Origin: Pedobacter sp. MR2016-24
GTDB lineage: Bacteria > Bacteroidota > Bacteroidia > Sphingobacteriales > Sphingobacteriaceae
Length of the DNA: 64,000 bases
Assembly (NCBI RefSeq): GCF_026239655.1
Contig: NZ_JAPIVO010000003.1
Location: forward strand, 682,001-746,000
Reading direction: 5' to 3'
Made by a program: the position numbers and the translations under genes. Positions 16,303 to 25,119 of this stretch are shown here, piece by piece (position 1 is the first letter of the stretch; every line of letters begins with the position of its first letter). The notes below the pieces were generated by a model. That model was not told the origin of the DNA, did not search any database, and worked only from the letters and a program-made list of their open reading frames with translations.

Positions 16303-18810
16303 ATGAAAAATCCAAAAATAATAGTGATTGGTAACGGAATGGTAGGATATAAATTCTGTGAGAAGATAAAATCGAAATCACCTGCGTCTCATCTTATTGT
16401 TTTTGGAGAAGAGCCGCGAAGAGCATATGACCGTGTTCACCTGAGTGAATACTTTAATGGTAAAACGGCAGAGGATCTTTCTCTTTCTACAGAAAATTGG
16501 TATCAGGAAAACAATATCGAATTGTTTTTGAATACGAGGGTGACTAAAATAGACCGTTTCGATAAAACGGTTTCTGCTTCCAATGGGTTGGATTACCCAT
16601 ATGATATCCTTGTTTTTGCTACAGGTTCCGGTGCATTTGTACCCTCAATTCCCGGAATCGAGAAAGAAGGTGTTTTTGTGTACCGAACGCTGGAAGATTT
16701 AGACCTGATTCGCGATTATGCAAAAACAGCGAACACAGCAGCCGTCATCGGAGGTGGCTTGCTCGGCTTAGAGGCTGCAAAAGCGTTGATAGATTTAGGT
16801 ATTAAGGAGACAAGTATTGTTGAGTTTGCGCCGCGGTTAATGCCAAGGCAAATTGATGCCGCTGGCAGTGAGATGTTAAAATCCAAATTAGGTGAGCTGA
16901 GACTTAAAATTCATTTAAATAAAAATACGACAAGCATTGACGGTGCTGAACATATTACCGGATTAACTTTTAGTGACAATACCAGTATCCAAATTGATAT
17001 GCTGGTGATTTCCGCTGGTATAAAACCAAAGGATGAACTGGCAAAAGCCTGTGGGATTGATATCGGTGCAAGGGGTGGGATCATTGTAGATAAGAATATG
17101 CAAACAAATGACCCCTCCATATTTGCGATTGGAGAATGTGCGCTTTATGAAGGGATGATCTACGGACTTATTGCTCCGGGTTACGAAATGGCCGAAGTAC
17201 TTGCTTCGAATTTATTGGATGGCAAGAAAGCATTTACCGGGTTTGACATGAGCACTAAACTGAAACTGATTGGCATAGATGTGGCCAGTTTTGGAGATAA
17301 TTTCATTACGGAGCCAGACTGCCGCACTATCACCTTTGAAAACAAACATAAAGGAATTTATAAACGCATTAATATCAGTAATGACGGGCAGTACCTTTTA
17401 GGAGGTATTTTAATTGGAGATGCAACAGCATATAACCTGCTGTTGCAAACCTCCAATAACAAAATGATATTGTCAGAAAATCCCGAAGACCTCATTCTGG
17501 GCAATCGCGATGGCAATGAAGGATCGTCAGGAGCGGCAATTACAAATTTACCAGATACAGCTTTGATCTGTAGCTGTGAGGGCGTGACCAAAGGCGATAT
17601 CTGTTCGGTAGTTGCGGATGGGAGTTGTGAAAATATAGACGACCTGAAAACGTGCACTAAAGCAGGAACTGGCTGTGGTGGTTGTTTACCAATGGTGAAG
17701 GACCTGATGAACGACACCTTAAAATCCCAGGGCAAATATATCAGGAATGTAATATGTGAACACTTTAATTATAGCAGACAGGAACTATTCGATCTTATTC
17801 ATATTCATGAACTTAAGAGTTATGATGCAGTATTGGATACGCTTGGCAAAAACGATGGTTGTGAAGTATGTAAACCATTAGTATCCTCCCTCCTTGCAAG
17901 TCTATGGAACGAAATGATACTCAAAAAAGGAAATGATGTGGCGCAGGACAGTAATGACCGGTTTCTCGCTAACATACAAAAAGGAGGATCCTATTCCGTG
18001 GTGCCAAGGATCCCGGGAGGAGAAATAACTCCCGAAAAACTGATCGTTATTGGTGAAGTAGGTAAAAAATACAATTTATACACAAAAATTACTGGTGGTC
18101 AGCGCATTGACCTTTTTGGTGCTCACCTGAACGACCTGCCCTTTATCTGGGAAGAACTTATAGCAGCAGGTTTTGAAAGCGGACATGCCTATGGTAAAGG
18201 TTTAAGAACTGTTAAAAGTTGCGTAGGCAGTACCTGGTGCAGATTTGGCTTACATGATAGTGTAAGTTTTGCGATCAGAATTGAAGAGCGTTACAGAGGC
18301 ATACGCGCCCCGCATAAATTTAAATCGGCTGTTAGCGGCTGCATAAGAGAATGCGCAGAAGCTCAAAGTAAGGATTTTGGCATCATTGCAACTGAAAAAG
18401 GATGGAATTTATATGTATGCGGAAACGGCGGAAGCAAACCTCAGCATGCTATCTTGTTGGCAACTGACCTGGATAGCGACACCTGTATCAAATATATCGA
18501 CCGCTTTCTGATGTTTTATATCCGTACAGCTGATCCTCTAACCAGAACTGCAACCTGGTTAAATAAAATGGAAGGTGGAATAGATTATTTACGGAATGTA
18601 GTGGTCAACGACAGTCTGGCAATGGGAGTAATCTGGGAGCAGGAAATGGAGAAACTAATCAGCTCCTACCAGTGTGAATGGAAAGAAGCTGTAGAGAATC
18701 CATCCATAAGAAGAAGATTCTCGCATTTTGTAAATGCCCCGGAAGAAAAAGATCCAACAATTGAATTTGTAGAAATGCGCGGGCAGAAAAGAACCACAGA
18801 ATGGAAATAG
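16303..18810 (+). CDS. nirB: Assimilatory nitrite reductase [NAD(P)H], large subunit
   Basis: Reduces nitrite to ammonium in the cytoplasm with NAD(P)H. Domains in order: FAD/NAD pyridine-nucleotide oxidoreductase (1-400, with VIGGGLLGLEAAKAL), a BFD-type [2Fe-2S] domain (about 421-470, CSCEG and CGGC), a second cysteine-paired segment (about 485-535, CEVC), then a nitrite/sulfite reductase half domain and the siroheme/[4Fe-4S] domain with CVGSTWC and CIREC supplying four cluster cysteines at about 640-685. The 835 residues match the family. First gene of a plus-strand run nirB-nirD-barrel-narK-nasA; nirD follows after 50 bp. The FAD module resembles that fused to the nitrate reductase downstream. 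Confidence 0.96.
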   Translation: MKNPKIIVIGNGMVGYKFCEKIKSKSPASHLIVFGEEPRRAYDRVHLSEYFNGKTAEDLSLSTENWYQENNIELFLNTRVTKIDRFDKTVSASNGLDYPYDILVFATGSGAFVPSIPGIEKEGVFVYRTLEDLDLIRDYAKTANTAAVIGGGLLGLEAAKALIDLGIKETSIVEFAPRLMPRQIDAAGSEMLKSKLGELRLKIHLNKNTTSIDGAEHITGLTFSDNTSIQIDMLVISAGIKPKDELAKACGIDIGARGGIIVDKNMQTNDPSIFAIGECALYEGMIYGLIAPGYEMAEVLASNLLDGKKAFTGFDMSTKLKLIGIDVASFGDNFITEPDCRTITFENKHKGIYKRINISNDGQYLLGGILIGDATAYNLLLQTSNNKMILSENPEDLILGNRDGNEGSSGAAITNLPDTALICSCEGVTKGDICSVVADGSCENIDDLKTCTKAGTGCGGCLPMVKDLMNDTLKSQGKYIRNVICEHFNYSRQELFDLIHIHELKSYDAVLDTLGKNDGCEVCKPLVSSLLASLWNEMILKKGNDVAQDSNDRFLANIQKGGSYSVVPRIPGGEITPEKLIVIGEVGKKYNLYTKITGGQRIDLFGAHLNDLPFIWEELIAAGFESGHAYGKGLRTVKSCVGSTWCRFGLHDSVSFAIRIEERYRGIRAPHKFKSAVSGCIRECAEAQSKDFGIIATEKGWNLYVCGNGGSKPQHAILLATDLDSDTCIKYIDRFLMFYIRTADPLTRTATWLNKMEGGIDYLRNVVVNDSLAMGVIWEQEMEKLISSYQCEWKEAVENPSIRRRFSHFVNAPEEKDPTIEFVEMRGQKRTTEWK

Positions 18811-18860
18811 TCTAACCAAATAATTATCAATAAACACCTTACCATATCTAAACTACAGAA

Positions 18861-19214
18861 ATGATGACAGAAAGCCCAAACGACTGGCTAGCAGCCTGCC
18901 GAATTGAAGACGCCGTGGAAAATGGCGGCGTCTGCGTAAAAAACGGTGAAGATCAGATCGCGCTATTTTACTTTACAAGGAGAAATGAGTGGTTTGCCAC
19001 TCAGAACGAGTGCCCGCACCGGAAACAGATGGCCCTGAGCCGGGGTATGTTAGGTTCACTGACCGATGAACCAAAGATAGCTTGTCCGTTCCACAAGAAG
19101 ACTTTTTCCCTTCGTACAGGAGAATGTCTGAACGGAGATGAATGTGCTATTAAAACCTACCCGGTTAAGGTAGAGAACGGCACGGTCTACATTGGCACCA
19201 AGGCAAATTTTTAA
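18861..19214 (+). CDS. nirD: Nitrite reductase small subunit, Rieske-like
   Basis: Partner of NirB with a Rieske-type fold. It retains the full [2Fe-2S] motif: C-x-H in ECPHRKQMA and C-x2-H in ACPFHKKTF. Many NirD proteins lack these residues, so this one may bind a real cluster and pass electrons. 117 residues, starting at ATG 18861 (MMTESPNDWLAACRIEDAV). Confidence 0.92.
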   Translation: MMTESPNDWLAACRIEDAVENGGVCVKNGEDQIALFYFTRRNEWFATQNECPHRKQMALSRGMLGSLTDEPKIACPFHKKTFSLRTGECLNGDECAIKTYPVKVENGTVYIGTKANF

Positions 19215-19240
19215 GCTAAAACCTCTTTAAAAAACAACGC

Positions 19241-19636
19241 ATGAGCAAAGTAATTTATGCTGCCTTCTTAGGCTGCCTGGCTATCACTATCTGCACATCA
19301 GAGGCCAGATCACAAACCAAAGCTATCTTATTCGACGGCTACGTCGTTACGGGTTATGCAGATCACGGTGCTTTTATCAACTGCGCCGGTCCTGGTATCA
19401 AATTTAACAAAAAACCATACTCCATCTTATTAGGCCTGTTACCTAGTCTGAGAATTAAAGAAGATAAAGTTGTTGCCGGGCTGACAAAAAATGCTGCTGT
19501 TACACCCAACCTTGGATTTGGCATCACCGCAGCATTCAATCATTTCGCTTTACAGTTACCATTCTACTACAATACAAAAACAGCAACCAGGAATGGCAAA
19601 TGGAACCCCGGGATTGGTCTAGGCTATAAATTTTAA
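19241..19636 (+). CDS. Small exported barrel-like protein in the nitrate operon
   Basis: I do not recognise a named family. It has a signal peptide (IYAAFLGCLAITICTSEARSQ) and about 108 mature residues with alternating hydrophobic strands, and it ends in aromatic-x-F (LGYKF), as outer-membrane beta-barrels do. It lies 26 bp after nirD and 35 bp before the nitrate transporter, so it is surely co-transcribed with nitrate genes. Four to six strands would be too few for a wide pore. It might be an outer-membrane accessory for nitrate or nitrite entry, or a periplasmic lipid-facing protein. Function is inferred from position only. Confidence 0.6.
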   Translation: MSKVIYAAFLGCLAITICTSEARSQTKAILFDGYVVTGYADHGAFINCAGPGIKFNKKPYSILLGLLPSLRIKEDKVVAGLTKNAAVTPNLGFGITAAFNHFALQLPFYYNTKTATRNGKWNPGIGLGYKF

Positions 19637-19671
19637 TAACCACTAATGATGTATCACAATAATCAATCCTT

Positions 19672-21039
19672 ATGGCAAACTATTCTACTACAACTCCGCT
19701 TGACAAACTGAACATATTCTCCCTCAAAGGTGTTCAGATGAAAACCTTCCATATCACCTGGCTCACCTTCTTCTTTTGCTTTTTTGCCTGGTTTGGCATG
19801 GCGCCTTTAATGAAGATTGCCAGGGAGCAGTTACACCTGACCAAAGATCAGGTAGGCAATATCCAGATCGCATCGGTATCAGCAACGATAGTAGCCCGCC
19901 TCTTAATCGGAAGATTGATTGACAAATACGGTCCAAAATTGATATATACCTGGTTACTTGTACTTTGTGCTATCCCCGTCCTGCTCATTGGCAGCAGCCA
20001 CTCTTATCTTTCATTTTTACTTTTCCGCCTGGCCATCGGTATAATTGGTGCATCCTTCGTGATCACTCAGTTTCACACCTCCATCATGTTTGCGCCCAAC
20101 ATTAAAGGCACGGCCAATGCCACAGCCGGAGGTTTTGGTAATGCAGGTGGTGGCGCTGCCAATGTATTTATGCCAATGATTGCCGCTGGTTTTACCGGTC
20201 TGGGCCTGTGCAGCACAGCAGACAGCTGGCGTTATGCCATGATCGTTCCGGGGGCAATGCTATTAGTTTGTGCTTTTTTGTACAATAGATATACACTGGA
20301 CAGTCCACAGGGAGATTTTAAAAATCTGGAAGACGGAAATGTAAAAAGCAGTAAAAACACTTTCCTACTGGCAGCCAGAGATTACCGTACATGGATTCTG
20401 ACCATTGCCTACGCGGCATGCTTCGGTGTAGAAATTACCGTAGATAACTTTGCACCTATCTTTTTTACCGATTCATTTGGTGCCACCATTGCCGTAGCAG
20501 GATTTGTAGCGGGGATTTTTGGATGGATTAACATCTTCGCCCGGCCTTTGGGTGGCATTGTGGCCGATAAAATTGGTAAGACCTGGGGCTTTAATGGTAA
20601 AACCTTTTTGCTTGCAGCACTGCTGCTGGTTGAAGGAATAGGATTAATCTATTTCGCAAAATCCGGTAGCATCGGCCTGTCTATTTGTATGATGTTTTTG
20701 TTTGGCTTGAGCCTGAAAATGGCTAATGGTGCTACTTACAGCCTGGTTCCCTTCATCAATCCGCTGGCAGTGGGTAGTGTAGCTGGTATAGTGGGTGCTG
20801 GCGGAAATATCGGGGCTATGCTGATTGCTTTTATGTTCAAAGCCAAAGCTGTCCATTCCACTAAAGACGTAATAGAAAATGGAGTGACTGTCCAAAAAGA
20901 CCTGATCGATTATACCGGTGCCTTCACCTTACTGGGGTTTATCATCCTGGGCATTGGTGTTGCCGTATTTATTTTCAGAACCGTCATGGCACAAAAAAGG
21001 ACAGGTATGGAAAAACTGATACTGAGCACAGATAAGTAA
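19672..21039 (+). CDS. narK: Nitrate/nitrite MFS transporter (NarK/NasA type)
   Basis: Takes up nitrate and may export nitrite across the inner membrane. The 455 residues show 12 predicted helices. Both nitrate-signature glycine-rich stretches are present: ATAGGFGNAGGGAANVFMP (about 145-165) and VGSVAGIVGAGGNIGAM (about 365-382). The MFS loop motif RLLIGRLIDKYGPK lies after helix 2. It is placed between nirD and the nitrate reductase, with 7 bp before the latter. No fused second copy of the transporter is present. Confidence 0.92.
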   Translation: MANYSTTTPLDKLNIFSLKGVQMKTFHITWLTFFFCFFAWFGMAPLMKIAREQLHLTKDQVGNIQIASVSATIVARLLIGRLIDKYGPKLIYTWLLVLCAIPVLLIGSSHSYLSFLLFRLAIGIIGASFVITQFHTSIMFAPNIKGTANATAGGFGNAGGGAANVFMPMIAAGFTGLGLCSTADSWRYAMIVPGAMLLVCAFLYNRYTLDSPQGDFKNLEDGNVKSSKNTFLLAARDYRTWILTIAYAACFGVEITVDNFAPIFFTDSFGATIAVAGFVAGIFGWINIFARPLGGIVADKIGKTWGFNGKTFLLAALLLVEGIGLIYFAKSGSIGLSICMMFLFGLSLKMANGATYSLVPFINPLAVGSVAGIVGAGGNIGAMLIAFMFKAKAVHSTKDVIENGVTVQKDLIDYTGAFTLLGFIILGIGVAVFIFRTVMAQKRTGMEKLILSTDK

Positions 21040-21046
21040 ACAGGCA

Positions 21047-24000
21047 TTGAGAAACGAAAAAGATATAGCGCCAGACAAAACAAGTACCTGCTGTTATTGC
21101 GGTGTGGGCTGTGGCATCGTGTTATCCAGAGATAGTCATGGTAAAATCGTAATTGACGGAGATAAAAGCCATCCTGTAAACAAGGGAATGCTTTGCAGCA
21201 AGGGCATGAACCTGCATTATACGGTCAATGATACGAGCGACCGTCTCCTCTATCCTCAAATGCGTTACAATAAAAGCATGCCATTGCAGCGGGTAAGCTG
21301 GGAAGAGGCACTGAACAGGACGGCTGCCGTATTTAAGGCCCTGATTCATAAACATGGTCCTGATAGTGTTGCCTTTTATGCGAGCGGACAATGCCTGACA
21401 GAAGAATATTATGTTGTAAACAAACTGATCAAAGGTTTTATAGGCAGTAATAATATTGACACTAATAGTCGTTTATGCATGAGCAGTGCGGTGGTCGCTT
21501 ATAAAATGAGTCTGGGTGAGGATATTGTGCCCATTAGCTATGACGATCTGGAAATAGCAGATTGTATCTTTGTCGCAGGTGCAAATCCTGCCTGGTGCCA
21601 TCCCATTCTATGGCGCAGAATTGAAACTGCAAAACAAAAAAATCCGGATCTGAAGATTATTGTTAGTGACCCGCGGGAAACACAAACCTGCTCAATTGCT
21701 ACGATTCACCTGCAACTTAATCCGGGGACAGACATCACGCTGCACCATGCTATTGGAAGATGTTTAATTGAAGAAGGGAAAACAGATGCGGATTTCATCA
21801 AAAATAACACCAATGGGTTTGAAGAATACTGCTTCGTTGTTAATCAAACCACAGTAGCCGAGGCAGCAACTATTTGCGGAATAGAGGAAGTCGACATTCG
21901 TTTAGCGGCAGCCTGCATCGGAAATGCGAAAGGCTTTATCAGCATGTGGACAATGGGTCTTAACCAAAGTGTGATAGGCACACATAAAAATTTGTCGCTG
22001 ATTAACCTGAACCTGATTACCGGACATATTGGTAAACCTGGCAGTGGTCCATTCTCCCTCACAGGTCAGCCTAACGCAATGGGCGGAAGAGAAGTAGGTG
22101 GTTTAAGCAACTTACTCCCGGCACATCGCATTCTGGCTGATGAAAGTCATCGCAATGCAGTAGAAAAGTTCTGGAATATTCCCTTAGGAACCATACAACC
22201 AAAACCAGGACTAACCGCAACAGAAATGTTTGATGAGCTGAATACAGGAAAACTGAAAGCCATATGGATCTTATGTACCAACCCCTTAATAAGCTTGCCG
22301 GACGTCCGGGTAGCCAGCGCGGCCCTAAAGAAAGCCAGATTTGTAGTAGTCCAGGATATCAGCAATAAAACAGAAACTTTAAAATACGCCGATGTCGTAT
22401 TACCCGCAGCTGCATGGGCAGAAAAAGAAGGCACCATGACCAATGCTGGCCGCTATATTTCTTATCTGAGCAAGACAATGGAAGCGCCGGGAGAAGCATT
22501 GGCAGATGCGGAAATTATTTGCCGCTTTGCTAAAAAAATGGGTTATCAGGGCTTTGATTTTAAGGACGCATCCGCAATATATGATGAACATGCTGCACTT
22601 ACAAAAGGGACAAATATTGATATCAGCGGATTGAATTATGAACTACTGAAAGTAAAAAGAGCGGTACAGTGGCCCTACCCGCAGCATGAAAAATCAATGG
22701 GCACACCAAGGTTATTCACTGACCATCAATTTTATACGCCTGATAAAAAAGCGAATATCCTTTCCTTTCAGGACAGGAATCAATCTGAGCCTTTAACAAA
22801 CGAACATCCTCTTATTTTAACAACCGGGAGAATCAGGGACCAATGGCATACCAGAAGTAAAACGGGTAAAGTCAATAAACTTAACCAGCACATCAGTGAA
22901 TCATTTTTAGAGATAAATCCTGTTGATGCGATTTCGAGAGACATTAAAGACAATGATATTGTAACAATAACCAGTTTGCGGGGAGATGTGCGTGTGAAGG
23001 CAAAATTCTCTGCATCTATCAAGCTTGGGGTAGTTTTTATGCCCATGCACTGGGGTTTGATTGTAAACAGCGATTTAAACAGGGTTAATAATCTGACCAA
23101 TAACTTAATTGACCCGCTCAGCAAAGAACCTGATTTTAAGTTCACCGCTGTACAAGTGAAGTTGTACAAGAAAAACAAGCAGAAAATCATTGTTATTGGT
23201 GCTGGTGCAGGAGCCTGCGGTTTTGTTAAAAGCTACAGGGCACTTAATGTCGAAGATGAAATCGAGGTATTCAGTAAAGAAAATTATCCTTTTTACAACA
23301 GGGTACTCTTACCTGATTATATTATCGGGGTGCTACCATGGCAAAGCCTGATTAAAATGAGTAATGATGAAGAAGTAAATTACAACATCAAATTGCACAG
23401 AGGCATAAGCATTGAAAGAATAGATAAAGACAGCAAAACAGTGATCGACAGCAATGGGAAAACCCATCAGTATGACGTGTTATTGCTCGCCACAGGAAGC
23501 AGGCCTTTTATGCTGAAAGATTTGCCGGACATGAAGGGTATTTTCACCATGCGCAGCCGCAACGATGCAGATCGATTTAAAGTGCATTCGCAAAAAACCG
23601 GTGGAAAAGTCACCATTATAGGTGGTGGATTATTGGGAATAGAGCTCGCCGCTTCATTAGCGGAAACCGGATCTCAAGTAACTATCATCCAGCGAATATC
23701 AAGATTAATGGGCCGGCAACTGGATCCGTTAGGCAGCCAGCTACTACATGAAGAATTACTGAGCAAAGGCATAGACATCCTTTATAATGACGAAGTCGAC
23801 CGTATTATCGGCGAGAAAAATATAACTGGTATCCGTTTAAAAAGTGGTTTACTGATAGACTGCCATACTTTGGTAATTGCAATAGGAACTGTTCCCAACA
23901 TCGAATTAATAAAAGATGCAGGAATCGACTGTAAAAGAGGCGTGATCGTGGATGAATACCTGAGAACAAACGAAAAAGATATTTACGCTTTAGGTGAAAT

Positions 24001-24601
24001 CGCGGAATTTAAGGGGCAGTTATATGGCATCACCGCGGCGGCAGAACAGCAGGCAGAAATTATAGCGCGGTTTCTCTGCGGGGACATAGCGAAATTTTAT
24101 CAGGGCAGTTTACTGATGAATATCCTGAAAATGCATAGCCTGGAATTATGCTCATTGGGTTTGGCTGAAATACCAGCTGACGACCCTGCCTATGAGGAGA
24201 TTATATTTATCGATAAGGCCAAGCGTTACTACAAAAAATGCATTGTACACAATGACAGACTAGTGGGTGCCATACTTATCGGGGATAAAAGTGAGTTTCT
24301 GGAATTCCGTAACCTGATAGAGAATAAAATGGAGCTAAGTGAAAAAAGGCTCCAGCTTTTGAGAAGTGGCAAAACAACAGAACCTGTTATTGGCAAAATT
24401 GTTTGCAGCTGCAATAGTGTTGGAGAAGGCAACCTGATCAGTAAAATTAAAGAAGGATGCAGGGACCAGCTACAGCTCTGCCAGTTAACGGGTGCCGGAA
24501 TGGGTTGCGGCAGCTGCAAACCGGAAGTTAAAGCCATACTGGATTCATTTGTCAATGTTTTAAAAACACCTATAAAAACACCAGTGAAAGAAAATTACTA
24601 A
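21047..24601 (+). CDS. nasA: Assimilatory nitrate reductase fused to FAD/NAD(P)H and [2Fe-2S] modules
   Basis: Reduces nitrate to nitrite in the cytoplasm; no Tat signal. Residues 1-~690 form a Mo-bis-MGD reductase: [4Fe-4S] ligands C15, C18, C22 and C50, a probable molybdenum-ligand Cys at 144 (NSRLCMSSAV), and a dinucleotide-binding domain with ILTTGRIRDQWHTRSKTG. From ~710 to ~1090 is a NasB/NirB-like FAD/NAD(P)H oxidoreductase (VIGAGAGACGF, VTIIGGGLLGIELAASLA). The C-terminus (about 1119-1175) is a BFD-like [2Fe-2S] domain with CSC and CGSC. Thus electron-input and catalytic parts usually split between NasA and NasB are one 1,184-residue chain. The start is TTG at 21047, 7 bp after narK; no suitable ATG lies before the first cluster cysteine. 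Confidence 0.92.
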   Translation: MRNEKDIAPDKTSTCCYCGVGCGIVLSRDSHGKIVIDGDKSHPVNKGMLCSKGMNLHYTVNDTSDRLLYPQMRYNKSMPLQRVSWEEALNRTAAVFKALIHKHGPDSVAFYASGQCLTEEYYVVNKLIKGFIGSNNIDTNSRLCMSSAVVAYKMSLGEDIVPISYDDLEIADCIFVAGANPAWCHPILWRRIETAKQKNPDLKIIVSDPRETQTCSIATIHLQLNPGTDITLHHAIGRCLIEEGKTDADFIKNNTNGFEEYCFVVNQTTVAEAATICGIEEVDIRLAAACIGNAKGFISMWTMGLNQSVIGTHKNLSLINLNLITGHIGKPGSGPFSLTGQPNAMGGREVGGLSNLLPAHRILADESHRNAVEKFWNIPLGTIQPKPGLTATEMFDELNTGKLKAIWILCTNPLISLPDVRVASAALKKARFVVVQDISNKTETLKYADVVLPAAAWAEKEGTMTNAGRYISYLSKTMEAPGEALADAEIICRFAKKMGYQGFDFKDASAIYDEHAALTKGTNIDISGLNYELLKVKRAVQWPYPQHEKSMGTPRLFTDHQFYTPDKKANILSFQDRNQSEPLTNEHPLILTTGRIRDQWHTRSKTGKVNKLNQHISESFLEINPVDAISRDIKDNDIVTITSLRGDVRVKAKFSASIKLGVVFMPMHWGLIVNSDLNRVNNLTNNLIDPLSKEPDFKFTAVQVKLYKKNKQKIIVIGAGAGACGFVKSYRALNVEDEIEVFSKENYPFYNRVLLPDYIIGVLPWQSLIKMSNDEEVNYNIKLHRGISIERIDKDSKTVIDSNGKTHQYDVLLLATGSRPFMLKDLPDMKGIFTMRSRNDADRFKVHSQKTGGKVTIIGGGLLGIELAASLAETGSQVTIIQRISRLMGRQLDPLGSQLLHEELLSKGIDILYNDEVDRIIGEKNITGIRLKSGLLIDCHTLVIAIGTVPNIELIKDAGIDCKRGVIVDEYLRTNEKDIYALGEIAEFKGQLYGITAAAEQQAEIIARFLCGDIAKFYQGSLLMNILKMHSLELCSLGLAEIPADDPAYEEIIFIDKAKRYYKKCIVHNDRLVGAILIGDKSEFLEFRNLIENKMELSEKRLQLLRSGKTTEPVIGKIVCSCNSVGEGNLISKIKEGCRDQLQLCQLTGAGMGCGSCKPEVKAILDSFVNVLKTPIKTPVKENY

Positions 24602-24611
24602 ACCGAATCTC

Positions 24612-25118
24612 ATGACTATAGAGAAAACTGTTCCCTCTGAATTCAAAAACCTGCAAGGCATTGAATATTTTGATTTCGAAGAAGATTTTATGGAAGACAA
24701 TATCAGGTGTATCCCGATGATTGTCCGTTTTAAAATGGATATAGCAGGTATAAAATTAAAGTTAGCCGAATGGAGTAAATTTCAACCAGCTGAAAGAGTT
24801 AAATTAGCGCTGCTACCAGTTTCAAGTCGCCTGGAAACCAATATATACCGTACGTACCTGTGTGCCCTGATTGAAAAGCATACGGGCAATCAGCCTACTT
24901 TATTGGCTATCGATCTGCATCCGGACTGGGAGAATTTAAGGCAAATTCCGCCTGTACTCGAAGAAAAATCAAAGGAAATTAATTTATGTATTCTGCTTGA
25001 CCAATGGCAGAACCTCAGCGCTATTCAACGTTTCGCCTTATTAAAACTATGCAGACCCGGACACGAGAATGAAAATTTCCCGAAGGCCGCAATAGAATTC
25101 GGACTCTTAAAGCATTAA
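24612..25118 (+). CDS. Nitrate reductase associated protein
   Basis: Matches the small family found beside assimilatory nitrate reductases in cyanobacteria and other bacteria. The hallmark is FDFEEDFMEDNIRCIPMIVRFKMDIAGIKLKLAEW (about 21-55), followed by FQPAERVKL and a C-terminal helical part. 168 residues. It begins 10 bp after the nitrate reductase and ends one base before the next start, so the three genes are tightly coupled. The molecular role is undefined; a maturation or assembly factor for nitrate reductase is a reasonable inference. Confidence 0.85.
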   Translation: MTIEKTVPSEFKNLQGIEYFDFEEDFMEDNIRCIPMIVRFKMDIAGIKLKLAEWSKFQPAERVKLALLPVSSRLETNIYRTYLCALIEKHTGNQPTLLAIDLHPDWENLRQIPPVLEEKSKEINLCILLDQWQNLSAIQRFALLKLCRPGHENENFPKAAIEFGLLKH

Positions 25119-25119
25119 T

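Noticed and set aside
22780..23190. 136-codon minus-strand frame within the nitrate reductase gene
   Set aside because: Antisense to the conserved molybdopterin and FAD-linker region; a shadow.
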